Positions 49,606 through 58,242 of a stretch of 64,000 bases of DNA are shown here, in pieces. Numbering within the stretch: position 1 is the stretch's first letter; each line of letters begins with the position of its first letter. The notes under the pieces were generated by a model. That model was given only the letters and a program-made list of their open reading frames with translations. It searched no databases and had not been told where the DNA came from. Made by a program: the position numbers and the translations under genes. The stretch covers positions 62,001-126,000 of the forward strand of contig NZ_JBHRTR010000025.1 in the NCBI RefSeq assembly GCF_042646425.1. The letters are read 5' to 3'. The stretch comes from Marinibaculum pumilum (GTDB lineage Bacteria > Pseudomonadota > Alphaproteobacteria > Ferrovibrionales > Ferrovibrionaceae).

Positions 49606-50204
49606 AGCCGCAGCTCCCAGCTGTCTATGTCATCGTCCTGCCGCGCCGCGCCCTGGCCCTCCCTGGGGCCCTCGCCCTTGCCGAGGCCGAGCAGGAAAAT
49701 CCGCAGGACGATGCGGCAGACCAGGAGGATCAGGCCCAGGCCGACGATCGCCTTCTCCACCCAGACCGGCCATTCGTAGAGGCCGGGATGGACGTCGCCG
49801 GCGGTGAAGCTGCCGACCGCATCGGCGGAGACCCGCCAGGCGGAGACCGCGATCGCCGCCGCCACCGCGATCCAGGCGATGGCCTGCAAGCCCCGCCAGA
49901 GCGGCCGCGGCAGGAAGCGCAGGCGCAGGTCCAGTGCGATATGGCCCCGGACCCGAAGGGTCTCCGACGCCATGAAGTACAGCACCAGGTTGATGTAGTA
50001 GATCGAGACCAGGTCGTAGACCCAGCCGATCGGCTGGTTGAAGGCATAGCGGCCGACCACGTCGGCGACCACGATCACCATCACGGCGAGGGTCGCCGCC
50101 GAGGTCATGTTCGCCAGGACCGCCTCGACGGCGACCAGAGGCCGCTCCGCCGCCGAAACCGGTGTGGCCGACCGGCCCGGGCCAGAGCTGGGCGAGGCGC
50201 TCAC
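49602..50204 (-). CDS. dctQ: TRAP transporter small permease (DctQ family)
   Basis: 200 residues from GTG 50204, which overlaps the upstream stop codon (GTGA); a longer frame to 50360 lies inside the ligase gene and is rejected. Four membrane segments are seen, with LAVMVIVVADVVGRYAFNQP, the family motif VGRYAFNQPIGWV, YYINLVLYFMASETLRVRGH and a C-terminal hydrophobic pair. The last 20 residues are hydrophilic (Asp/Gln/Arg-rich). It pairs with DctM in the membrane. Confidence 0.9.
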   Translation of the reverse strand: MSASPSSGPGRSATPVSAAERPLVAVEAVLANMTSAATLAVMVIVVADVVGRYAFNQPIGWVYDLVSIYYINLVLYFMASETLRVRGHIALDLRLRFLPRPLWRGLQAIAWIAVAAAIAVSAWRVSADAVGSFTAGDVHPGLYEWPVWVEKAIVGLGLILLVCRIVLRIFLLGLGKGEGPREGQGAARQDDDIDSWELRL

Positions 50205-51868
50205 GACACGACTGCCGGCTCGACCGGCACGGCATCCGCCAGCAAATCCGGATCCGCCCGCAGGCGGTGATGCGCGACCTTCTGGGTCGGGGTCTTCGGC
50301 AAGGCGTCGCGGAAGACGAACAGGCGGGGCACCTTGTGCCGGCTGAGGCGCGCCCGGCAATGCGCCGCCAGCTCCGCCGGCAGCACCTGTGCACCCGGCC
50401 GCAGGGCAACGACGGCCAGGATATCCTCCTCCCCCATGTCGGAGGGGATGCCGATGCAGCCGACCTCGCTGACCGCGGAATGGGTCAGGATCGCCGCCTC
50501 GACCTCGGCGGCGGCGACATTCTCGCCGCGGGTCCGGATCAGGTCGGCGGTACGGCCGCAGAAATAGGCATAGCCGTCCGGATCCAGGCGGCCGCGATCC
50601 TCGGTCAGGAACCAGCCCTCGCCGTCGATCCTGTCCGCCAGGTCGGGGCGGCGGAAATAGCCCTGCATCATGGTGCTGGCGCGGATCATGATGCGGCCGA
50701 CCTCCCCCGCCGGCAGGTCCCGCCGGGCCTCGTCCACGATGCGGATCTGGCTGACCGGGGCATTGGTCAGCGGATGAACGATCGGTCGTCCAAGGCAGGC
50801 GCGATGATCGCGGTCGAAGAAGTCGACCTGCGCGATGCCCGGTGCCTCCGTCATGCCATAGCTTTCCACCACATGCGCGATGCCGAAGCTGTCGCGCAGC
50901 GCATCGGCGACCTCCCGCGTGACCGGTGCGGCGGAGACCTTGCGCAGGGTGGCATTGCCCGGGAATTCGGACCGGTCGCGCTTCAGCAGGATATTGCCGA
51001 CGGCGGCGATCATGTTGACCTGTGTGATGCCGTGCCGCGCCACCACCTGCCAGAAGCCGCCGGCCTGGAAGCGCTCCTCGATCACCAGCCGGCCGCCGCA
51101 GACGATGGTGCCGCCGACCGAATAGAACAGCGCGTTCAGGTGGAAAAGCGGCAGGATCACCAGCAGCCGGTCGGCGGCATCGAGGCGCATCCGGAAGGCC
51201 GCGATCTCCGCCGCCGTGACATAGGTGCGATGGCTGTGCACCGCCCCCTTCGGCACACCGGTGGTGCCGGAGGTGAAGACGATGGCCAGCGGCTGCCCGG
51301 GATCCGGTTCCTCATCAGGTCCGGCCCGCTCCGGGACCGGGTCCGGCAGGTCGGGCAGGGTCAGGTCCGCATCGTCGACGGCCACCACCGGCAGCGGGCC
51401 GCAGCCGGCCTGCGCGGCTGCCGCCGACAGCTTCGGGACAAGCCCCGCCGTGGTGACGATCAGCGTGGGCGAGACCACGCCGAGCGCCGTCGCCATCTCT
51501 TCCGCGGTCAGGGCCGGGTTCACCGGCACGAAGACCAGCCCGGCCTTGGCACAGGCCAGCAGGAGGACCACCAGGGAATCGCAGTTCGGCAGGGCCACCG
51601 CGACCCGGGCGGCGATACCGCCGCCTGCGTCATCGACGTCGTCGGAAACGGCAGCCGCCTGCCGCCGCAGCTCCCCGGCCCAGGCGGTGGCAAGGGCGCC
51701 GACCTGCTGCCAGCTGAGGCAACGGTCGCGGAACAGCAGGAACGGCGCCTCGCCCAGCCGCGCCGCCCGGGAGCGGAACAGGGCCGGCAGGGTGTCGGCA
51801 TCCCGCGTCTGGCGCAGCGCTTCCAGGCAGGCGGCGGTCTGCGGATCCTCCGGTGCGGCCAGGCTCAC
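50201..51868 (-). CDS. AMP-forming acyl-CoA synthetase/ligase
   Basis: 555 residues from GTG 51868, which overlaps the stop of the enoyl-CoA hydratase gene; a longer frame lies inside that gene. The ANL-superfamily core motifs are AIVFTSGTTGVPKGAVHSHR (P-loop), ESYGMTEAPGIAQV (A5), GWFLTEDRGRLDPDGYAYF (A7 aspartate) and FCGRTADLIRTRGENVAAAE (A8 hinge), with the catalytic Lys expected in PKTPTQKVAHHRLR. It makes an acyl-CoA from a free acid, ATP and CoA. The operon suggests that the acid comes from the amidohydrolase or is brought in by the TRAP transporter. Confidence 0.92.
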   Translation of the reverse strand: MSLAAPEDPQTAACLEALRQTRDADTLPALFRSRAARLGEAPFLLFRDRCLSWQQVGALATAWAGELRRQAAAVSDDVDDAGGGIAARVAVALPNCDSLVVLLLACAKAGLVFVPVNPALTAEEMATALGVVSPTLIVTTAGLVPKLSAAAAQAGCGPLPVVAVDDADLTLPDLPDPVPERAGPDEEPDPGQPLAIVFTSGTTGVPKGAVHSHRTYVTAAEIAAFRMRLDAADRLLVILPLFHLNALFYSVGGTIVCGGRLVIEERFQAGGFWQVVARHGITQVNMIAAVGNILLKRDRSEFPGNATLRKVSAAPVTREVADALRDSFGIAHVVESYGMTEAPGIAQVDFFDRDHRACLGRPIVHPLTNAPVSQIRIVDEARRDLPAGEVGRIMIRASTMMQGYFRRPDLADRIDGEGWFLTEDRGRLDPDGYAYFCGRTADLIRTRGENVAAAEVEAAILTHSAVSEVGCIGIPSDMGEEDILAVVALRPGAQVLPAELAAHCRARLSRHKVPRLFVFRDALPKTPTQKVAHHRLRADPDLLADAVPVEPAVVS

Positions 51869-52602
51869 ATCTGCCCCCGTTCGCGGGCCAGCCGGAAGGC
51901 CTCCGACTGCGCCTCGACATGCTTCGCCATCGCCTCCCGCAGCCCCAGGCCCAGCCCCCCGGCGAGGGACTGCTTCGCCACGGCGAGCGCGCCGCCGGAC
52001 AGGGCGCCCAGTTCCGCGCACAGGCGATCCGTGCGGCCTGCGATCTCCACCGCCGGGCAAACCTCCGACACCAGGCCGAGATCCAGCATGCGGGCGGCGG
52101 AATAGCTGCGGCCCAGCATCACCATCTCGGTCGCGCGCTGCTTTCCCACCAGGAGTGGCATCAGGTAGCCGCCGCCGGCAAGACCGCGATGCACTTCCGG
52201 CAGGGCGAACTGCGCCTCGTCGGCCGCGATCACGAAGTCGGAGAACAGCGCCAGCGCCATGCCGCCGCCGCGGGCATCGGCATGCACCAGCGCGATGATC
52301 GGCTTCCGCAACTCCGCCATCTCCGCATACATCGCCAGGATGTCGGTCATGTAGCGGCGGAAGCCGTCCTGGGTGATGTCCCGGAATTCCTTCACATCCG
52401 CCCCGGCGCAGAAGCAGCGTCCCTCCGCCGACAGCACCACCGCATAGGGCGCATCGGCATGGTCCAGGTCGCGGAAATGGCGGCGGAAGGCCGCCACAGT
52501 GCCGCTGGACAGCGGGTTCACGCCGCTGTCGGAAGACAGCCGCAGCTCGGCGACCGGCACGCCGCCGCGCTCGGCCTCGGTATAGGCAAGTTCTGTCGGC
52601 AT
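51865..52602 (-). CDS. Enoyl-CoA hydratase/isomerase family protein
   Basis: 245 residues from ATG 52602 (GGAAGG upstream). Crotonase fold with the first oxyanion strand VVLSAEGRCFCAGADVKEF, the second at IIALVHADARGGGMALALF and FALPEVHRGLAGGGYLMPLL, where Glu of PEV is a catalytic candidate; the second Glu of true hydratases is replaced in the GGGYLM stretch. It may be an isomerase, hydratase or thioester-cleaving relative. It overlaps the ligase gene by 4 bases. Confidence 0.87.
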   Translation of the reverse strand: MPTELAYTEAERGGVPVAELRLSSDSGVNPLSSGTVAAFRRHFRDLDHADAPYAVVLSAEGRCFCAGADVKEFRDITQDGFRRYMTDILAMYAEMAELRKPIIALVHADARGGGMALALFSDFVIAADEAQFALPEVHRGLAGGGYLMPLLVGKQRATEMVMLGRSYSAARMLDLGLVSEVCPAVEIAGRTDRLCAELGALSGGALAVAKQSLAGGLGLGLREAMAKHVEAQSEAFRLARERGQM

Positions 52603-52666
52603 GGATGACCTTCCGCCCCGCAGAGGCGCCCGCCCCCGCAATCCGCGGGAGCGGCCGAACGGTCGG

Positions 52667-53704
52667 TCAGCTGTTCGCGTCGACCGCGGACCTGAACTTC
52701 TCGAGGGCCTCGCTGCCGGGACGGCCTTTCTGGTCGACCCCCTTGGCCCATTCCTCGGCCACCGGCTCCAGCCGCTCCATGAAGGCCTTCCTGTTGGCCG
52801 CGTCGAAGGTGACCAGGGTCGCGCCGTCGGACTGCAGCCGCTCCAGCGCCGCCGCATCGTCCTTGTCGATCAGCTCGCAGGCCCGCAGGGTGGTCTTCTT
52901 CCCCGCCTCCACCATCGCCTTCTGCACCTCCGGCGACAGCTTGTCCCAGACCTTCTGCGAAATGCCGTAGAAGGTCATGCTGCTGCCGAAGCTCAGATCC
53001 TTGGTGGCAAACTTGGTCTGCTTCTGCAGGTCATAGGAAAAGATGCTGGCCGCGGGGAAGGCCGTGCCGTCCACCGTGCCGCGGGAATAGGACTCGGTCA
53101 GTTCCGCCGCACTCATCCGGATCGGCACGATGTCGAGCTGGCGCAGCCCGGAATCCATCGCCGCGCCGGTGGAGCGGATCTTCAGGCCGGACAGGCTGTC
53201 CAGCCCCTCCACCGTCTTGGAGGTGAACAGCTGGTAGGGCGGCAGGCCCACGACGTAGAGCAGGCGGATGCCCAGCGGCTTCAGCTCGTTCTCGTCGAGG
53301 AAGCCGCCCGGCGCGGCCAGTTCCTGGTAGGCGAGCGACGCAGCGCAGGCCGAGGGCACCATGCCGGGCAGTTCCGCGACACTGGACAGGGGCATCTTGT
53401 CGCCCAGATAGCCGGGCACATACTCGCCCATGTCGACCACACCGGCCTCGGTCAGGGTCAGCATGTCCTTCGACTTGCCGAGCTGCTGGCTGGGATAGCG
53501 CTTGATCGTCACCGCGCCGTCGGTCGCCTTCTCCACCTCCTCGATCCAGTAGTTGGTGGCATAGCGGGCGATGTAATGGTCCTGCGGCAGCCGGTCCGCC
53601 AGCTTCAGCTCCATGCCGTCGGCCTGCACGGATCCGGCAAGCAGGCCTGCCACGCCGGCCGCGGCCATGGCGAGGCCGAGCCGGCCAGTAATGTTGTTGC
53701 CCAT
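52667..53704 (-). CDS. dctP: TRAP transporter substrate-binding protein (DctP family)
   Basis: 345 residues from ATG 53704 (GGAGG 7 bases ahead). Signal peptide ITGRLGLAMAAAGVAGLLAG to about residue 28, then the DctP fold: ELKLADRLPQDHYIARYATN, YPSQQLGKSKDMLTLTEAGV, LKIRSTGAAMDSGLRQLDIV (with the conserved Arg that binds carboxylates) and YSRGTVDGTAFPAASIFSYD. The Arg implies an organic-acid ligand. The domain end is KGRPGSEALEKFRSAV. It lies 64 bases upstream of the hydratase-like gene in the operon and 98 bases after the amidohydrolase gene. Confidence 0.93.
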   Translation of the reverse strand: MGNNITGRLGLAMAAAGVAGLLAGSVQADGMELKLADRLPQDHYIARYATNYWIEEVEKATDGAVTIKRYPSQQLGKSKDMLTLTEAGVVDMGEYVPGYLGDKMPLSSVAELPGMVPSACAASLAYQELAAPGGFLDENELKPLGIRLLYVVGLPPYQLFTSKTVEGLDSLSGLKIRSTGAAMDSGLRQLDIVPIRMSAAELTESYSRGTVDGTAFPAASIFSYDLQKQTKFATKDLSFGSSMTFYGISQKVWDKLSPEVQKAMVEAGKKTTLRACELIDKDDAAALERLQSDGATLVTFDAANRKAFMERLEPVAEEWAKGVDQKGRPGSEALEKFRSAVDANS

Positions 53705-53802
53705 CGGTTTCCTCCGCTCCTTTTCATTGCTCCCGGGCCGCGCTGTGGCGCGGCCGGAGGCCGGCTTGCCCGCGCCGGCCTGCTGCCGGCGCGGGAAGGT
53801 GG

Positions 53803-55491
53803 TCAGGCTGCCCGGCCGTGCCGCAGCAGCCGGCCCGGCAGCGGCCCGTCCGCGCCGACGACATCGCGGTTGTCGCGGCGCAGGACGGTGCCGTTGACGA
53901 TCACCGTGTCGATGCCGGCCGCCTCCGAGATCAGGCGGTCGGCGCCGCCGGGGAAATCGCGCACACGGCGCAGCGGCCCGGCGGCCACGGTCTTCGGGTC
54001 GAAAATGACGATGTCGGCGGCCCAACCCTCGGCCAGGCGGCCGCGGTCGCTGAGGCCGAACACCTTCGCCGGGTCGGCGGTGAGCATCTGCACCGCCCGT
54101 TCCAGGCTCAGCACCTGCTTCTCCCGCACCCAGCGGCCCAGCAGGTCGGTCGCCTGGCAGGCGTCGCAGAGCTGGCTGGCATGGGCGCCGGCATCCGACA
54201 GGCCCAGCACTACGCCGGGCTGCACCAGCAGGTCCGCCACCTCGTCCTCGTCATGATTGGCGATCGGCATCCGGAAGCGGGTTTCCAGGCCGCTCGCCAG
54301 CGCCAGGTCCAGCGCCAGGTCGACGGGATGGACGCCGCGCTCTGCGGCGATGTCGGCGACCCGCCGCTCCTCCAGCGCCGCCTCGGTGGCGCATTCGGAG
54401 ATCACCATCATGCCGAAGGCCTGGGCGAGCGACGGCCAGGCGGTGTCCCAGCGCTCGCGGAAAGCAGCGCGGAAGTCCGGATCCCGGTAGATCCGGCACT
54501 TGCCGTCGAAATCGGCCGCCGCGACCGGCTTGAAGAACGACATCTGTTCCAGGATCGCCGGTGCCTTGAACTGGAACTCGAAGTTCAGCGGCCGCGGGGT
54601 GACCTGGGGATAGAGCTGCACGCCGCGGGCCTGCTGCTCGCGGGTCTTCTCCAACTGGTCGCGGAAGCGGGACTTGCCGAAGGCGGAGCCGGCCAGCAGC
54701 GCGGTCCAGCAGACGGCGCTGCCGGCGGCGGCGGCGACCTCCTCCATCTCGTCCAGCAGCAGGCCGGGGCCCAGGGTGGACTGGATCATGCCGCGGCCAT
54801 GGCTGCGGACCGCGCCGGCCAGGGTCATGATCTCTTCCATGCTGGCCAGCCGGCTGGCGACCGGCCGCCCCTCGAAGCCGACATGCGCGGCCAGCTTCGA
54901 GGTCGCCAGCCCCAGCGCGCCGGCGTTCAGCGCGTCGGCCATCAGCGCACGCATCCGCGCCATCTCGTCCTCGTTGGCCTGGCGCTCGGTCGCCTCCGGC
55001 CCCATGACGAACAGCCGCAGCGGGGTATGGCCCTGCAGGGCGCCGACATTGATCGCCGTGCCGCCGGCCTCGATGCGGTCGAGATAGTCGGGGAAGGTCT
55101 CGAAGCCCCAGTCCCGGCCCATGCCGGCCCGCAGGGCCTCGACGCTCATCCCCTCCACCTTTTCCAGGGTGCGGACGATCATGTCGCGATGGTCTTCGCG
55201 GGTGGGCGCAACGCCGAAGCCGCAATTGCCCATCACCACGCTGGTCACCCCGTGCCAGGGCGAAATCGACAGCATCCGGTCCCACATGATCTGCGCGTCG
55301 TAGTGGGTGTGGATGTCGACGAAGCCCGGGCACACCACCCGGCCATCCGCCTCCACCACCTGGCGGGCATCGCCGTCGGCCTTGCCCAGGGCGACGACCT
55401 TGCCGCCGGCGATGCCGACATCGCCGCGATAGCCGGCCGCACCGGTGCCGTCGACAATGGTCCCGCCCGTGATCTTGAGATCGTAGTCCAT
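53803..55491 (-). CDS. N-acyl-D-amino-acid deacylase family amidohydrolase
   Basis: 562 residues from ATG 55491 (GGGAGG 8 bases ahead); the longer frame adds 13 unconserved residues. Amidohydrolase superfamily: metal ligands His61 and His63 in PGFVDIHTHYDAQIMWD, the D-aminoacylase hallmark VVMGNCGFGVAPTREDHRDM, LQGHTPLRLFVMG, and the late metal-binding SDAGAHASQLCD. It hydrolyses amide bonds of N-acyl-D-amino acids or related compounds. It is the first gene of an eight-gene operon running to the TetR gene, with the 29-bp palindrome upstream. The physiological substrate is unknown; dihydropyrimidine-like or acyl-amino-acid amides are candidates. Confidence 0.87.
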   Translation of the reverse strand: MDYDLKITGGTIVDGTGAAGYRGDVGIAGGKVVALGKADGDARQVVEADGRVVCPGFVDIHTHYDAQIMWDRMLSISPWHGVTSVVMGNCGFGVAPTREDHRDMIVRTLEKVEGMSVEALRAGMGRDWGFETFPDYLDRIEAGGTAINVGALQGHTPLRLFVMGPEATERQANEDEMARMRALMADALNAGALGLATSKLAAHVGFEGRPVASRLASMEEIMTLAGAVRSHGRGMIQSTLGPGLLLDEMEEVAAAAGSAVCWTALLAGSAFGKSRFRDQLEKTREQQARGVQLYPQVTPRPLNFEFQFKAPAILEQMSFFKPVAAADFDGKCRIYRDPDFRAAFRERWDTAWPSLAQAFGMMVISECATEAALEERRVADIAAERGVHPVDLALDLALASGLETRFRMPIANHDEDEVADLLVQPGVVLGLSDAGAHASQLCDACQATDLLGRWVREKQVLSLERAVQMLTADPAKVFGLSDRGRLAEGWAADIVIFDPKTVAAGPLRRVRDFPGGADRLISEAAGIDTVIVNGTVLRRDNRDVVGADGPLPGRLLRHGRAA

Positions 55492-55571
55492 GGCATCGTC
55501 CTCCCGCAGCGACGCTGCCGCCGGCTGCATACCGCGGTCACACTAGCCGGCGGCAAACCCGGACGGCAAGA

Positions 55572-55600
55572 AAAATGATAAATGATCCGGTAATCATTTT
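55572..55600. promoter_or_regulatory. 29-bp palindromic operator, copy 2 of 2
   Basis: AAAATGATA (55572-55580) and AATCATTTT (55592-55600) repeat the arms and 11-base spacer of the site at 43520, with one mismatch in the left arm. It lies 80 bases upstream of the amidohydrolase ATG, in the 238-base gap before the che genes. The gap holds no gene. Confidence 0.82.
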
Positions 55601-55729
55601 TTGCCCGATCATGGCGCCGACCACAAGGGCAGGCCGCCGGAATGGCGGGTCCGATGCGCTTGAAGGAGACACGCGGGAGCAACGGCAGGCGCCGGAAGCA
55701 CCCACCGCAAAGGGCGGGGTCTGCGGCCC

Positions 55730-56545
55730 TCAGGCTGCGGCGGGGAAGTAGAGGCCGCGCTGGCCGGTCACCGGCTTGAAGGCGTCGGAGATGCCGAGGA
55801 CGGTCTCCGCGCCGCCGAGGTAGAGATGCCCGTCCGGGGTCATGCAGCGCGCCATGCGGCCCAGCACCTTCCCCTTCGTCGGCTGGTCGAAATAGATCAG
55901 CACGTTGCGGCAGAACACCACGTCGAACTTGCCGAGCGCGGTGAACTCGTCCAGCAGGTTGAAGGTGCGGTACTGCACCATCTGGCGGATCCCGGCGTCG
56001 ATGCGCCAGCGGTCGCCTTCCTGCTTGAAATACTTCATCAGCATCTGGATCGGCAGGCCGCGCTGTACCTCGAACTGGGTGTAGAGGCCTTCCTTGGCGC
56101 GCCCCAGGACCTCGGCGGCCAGGTCGGTAGCGACGATGTCGATGCGCCAGCCGGCCAGCTTCGGCCCCTGCTCCTTCAGGATCATCGCCAGCGAATAGGG
56201 CTCCTGCCCGGTGGAGCAGGCGGCCGACCAGATGCGGAACGACTTGCGCGACGCGCGGCTCTCCAGCAGCGCCGGCAGGGTGACCTCGCGGAAGGTGTCG
56301 AACGGCTTGGTGTCGCGGAAGAAGAACGACTCGTTGGTCGTCATCGCATCGGTGATCGCCGACAGCAGCGCCTCGTTGCGGCTCTTCCTGACTTCCGCCA
56401 CCAGCTCCGGCAGGCCGCCCAGGCCGCGCTTCCGGGCCAGCGGCACCAGCCTGCTTTCCAGCAGGTAGAGCTTGTCGCGCTGGACGACAAGGCCGGAACG
56501 GTCCTTCAGGATCCCTGCAAGCAGGTCGAAATCGGCGGGGGTCAC
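55730..56545 (-). CDS. cheR: Chemotaxis methyltransferase CheR
   Basis: 271 residues. N-terminal all-helical domain (DFDLLAGILKDRSGLVVQRD, LLSAITDAMTTNESFFFRD) and a SAM-binding domain with motif I IWSAACSTGQEPYSLAMILK and GKFDVVFCRNVLIYFDQPTK. It methylates glutamates of chemoreceptors. No pentapeptide-binding specialisation is obvious. It starts with GTG overlapping the cheB stop codon. CheD and chemoreceptor genes are absent from the window. Confidence 0.96.
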   Translation of the reverse strand: MTPADFDLLAGILKDRSGLVVQRDKLYLLESRLVPLARKRGLGGLPELVAEVRKSRNEALLSAITDAMTTNESFFFRDTKPFDTFREVTLPALLESRASRKSFRIWSAACSTGQEPYSLAMILKEQGPKLAGWRIDIVATDLAAEVLGRAKEGLYTQFEVQRGLPIQMLMKYFKQEGDRWRIDAGIRQMVQYRTFNLLDEFTALGKFDVVFCRNVLIYFDQPTKGKVLGRMARCMTPDGHLYLGGAETVLGISDAFKPVTGQRGLYFPAAA

Positions 56546-57768
56546 GGCTTCGTTCCCGTCATCACCTTGCGCACCGCCGGACCGATCTCCGGCAGCGGCA
56601 GGACCGCGCTGCAGATGCCTGCCGACGCGACAGCACCGGGCATGCCCCAGACCACGCTGGTCGCCTCATCCTGCGCCAGCAGGGTCGCGCCCTGCTGCGC
56701 CAGGGCACGTCCTCCCGCCAGCCCGTCCTGGCCCATGCCGGTCAGCACCACCGCCAGCACCGCCGCGCCGAACTGCTCGGCCAGGCTGCGGAACATCGGA
56801 TCGACCGCCGGCCGGCAGAAATTCTCCGGCGGATTCTGGTTCAGCCGCAGCACCGGCGCGCTGCTGCCTCCGGCCACCACCATGTGCCAGTCGCCGGGCG
56901 CCACGTAGATCCGGCCGCGTTCCAGCGGCTCGCCGTCGCGCGCCTCGGATGCGTTCAGGCCGGAGATCCGGGTCAGATGCTCCGCCAGGATGCGGGTGAA
57001 GGTGGGCGGCATGTGCTGGGTCACCAGCACCGGCAGCTTGAGATCGTTCTTCAGGTCCTGGAACAGGGTGAACAGGGCCTGCGGCCCGCCGGTGGAACTG
57101 CCGATCGCCAGCACCCGCGGCACGGTCACCCGGTGCTGACGCAGGGTGATGGGCCCGCCGCCGTAGAGCCCCTGTCGCGACCTTGCCGGAGCCGTTGCCG
57201 AGGTCGTTCCCGGGGCGCCCCGGGCATCGGCCGCCGGCGCGGCGGCACGCGCCGTCGCCGGCGCGGCACCGCGTCCGGCCGGCGTGGCGCTGCCGGGCGG
57301 CGCGAAGGCACGCCGCGGCTGGCTGGCCCGGGTCGCCTGGCCCAGCGCCTTGATCTTGTCCAGAAGGTCGCGCTGGTAGTCGGAGATGGTGCCCGCGTCG
57401 CGGGTGGAACTCGGCTTGGTCAGGTAGTCGGCGGCGCCCGCCGCCAGGGCCTTCAGCGAGATCTCGGCGTTCCGCTCGGTCAGGGTGGAGGCCATGATGA
57501 CCTTCAGCCCCGGCATCGCCTGCAGGAGCTGCGGCAGCGCGGTCAGGCCGTCCATCACCGGCATCTCGATGTCCAGCACCATGACTTCCGGCCGGATCTG
57601 CGCGACCTGGCGCAGCGCCTGCGAGCCGTCGCCGACCGATGCGACGACCTCGACAGCCGCCTCGTCCTTCATCCAGCGGGCCATGAGGCCGCGGATAACC
57701 GCGGAATCATCCACCAGCATGACTCTGTAGGGGCCACCCGGCGGAATGCCCTGCGCGCCGACGGCCAA
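56542..57768 (-). CDS. cheB: Chemotaxis response regulator/protein-glutamate methylesterase CheB
   Basis: 408 residues: receiver domain with phospho-acceptor Asp66 in VMVLDIEMPVMDGLTALPQL, an Ala/Pro-rich linker (150-200) longer than usual, and a methylesterase domain with catalytic Ser225 in AIGSSTGGPQALF, His252 in LVTQHMPPTF and Asp348 in LTGMGQDGL. The start is a TTG at 57768, one base after the cheY stop; no ATG or GTG precedes the first strand of the receiver, and the ATG inside YRVMLVDD would cut that strand. Coupled to cheY and cheR. Confidence 0.93.
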   Translation of the reverse strand: MAVGAQGIPPGGPYRVMLVDDSAVIRGLMARWMKDEAAVEVVASVGDGSQALRQVAQIRPEVMVLDIEMPVMDGLTALPQLLQAMPGLKVIMASTLTERNAEISLKALAAGAADYLTKPSSTRDAGTISDYQRDLLDKIKALGQATRASQPRRAFAPPGSATPAGRGAAPATARAAAPAADARGAPGTTSATAPARSRQGLYGGGPITLRQHRVTVPRVLAIGSSTGGPQALFTLFQDLKNDLKLPVLVTQHMPPTFTRILAEHLTRISGLNASEARDGEPLERGRIYVAPGDWHMVVAGGSSAPVLRLNQNPPENFCRPAVDPMFRSLAEQFGAAVLAVVLTGMGQDGLAGGRALAQQGATLLAQDEATSVVWGMPGAVASAGICSAVLPLPEIGPAVRKVMTGTKP

Positions 57769-57769
57769 C

Positions 57770-58135
57770 TTACAGCAGTCCCACTTGCTGGAACTTGGCT
57801 TGCAGGATCTCGCGATCGAACGGCTTCATGATGTACTCGTCGGCACCGGCGGCCATCGCTTCCTGGATATGTTCCATGTCGTTCTCCGTGGTGCAGAACA
57901 CCACGACCGGGTCGGTGCCGCCCGGACGGGCGCGGAGTTCGCGCAGGAAATCGATGCCGGACTTCACCGGCATGTTCCAGTCGAGGAGGATTGCTTCCGG
58001 CATCGCCGAGTCGCAGGCCGCCATCGCCTCCTTGCCGTCGATCGCCTCGACGACGCGGAAGCCGAACTGTTCGAGGATGCGGCGCGCCACCATGCGGATG
58101 ACGCGGGAATCGTCTACGACCAGGCAGGTCTTCAT
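57770..58135 (-). CDS. cheY: Chemotaxis response regulator CheY
   Basis: 121 residues, a single receiver domain. Phospho-acceptor Asp52 in ILLDWNMPVKSGIDFL, acidic pair Asp8-Asp9 in LVVDDSRVIR, Lys in YIMKPFDREI. It diffuses to the flagellar switch (FliM/FliN) when phosphorylated by CheA. The 107 bases between cheY and cheW contain no gene. Similar single-domain receivers exist in other systems, but position between cheW and cheB makes CheY clear. Confidence 0.94.
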   Translation of the reverse strand: MKTCLVVDDSRVIRMVARRILEQFGFRVVEAIDGKEAMAACDSAMPEAILLDWNMPVKSGIDFLRELRARPGGTDPVVVFCTTENDMEHIQEAMAAGADEYIMKPFDREILQAKFQQVGLL

Positions 58136-58242
58136 CGCCCTCGGACCCTCATTGCAGGGGGCGTTTCACGCACGAGTCCGGCAATACCGCATGCCGCAGC
58201 ATTCCGGAAGTCTGGTTGACGGCGACGAATGCACGCCGCCGG

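Noticed and set aside
52667..54025. Longer start for the TRAP binding protein
   Set aside because: The extension is Arg-rich and lies inside the amidohydrolase gene; ATG 53704 has a strong ribosome binding site followed by a signal peptide.
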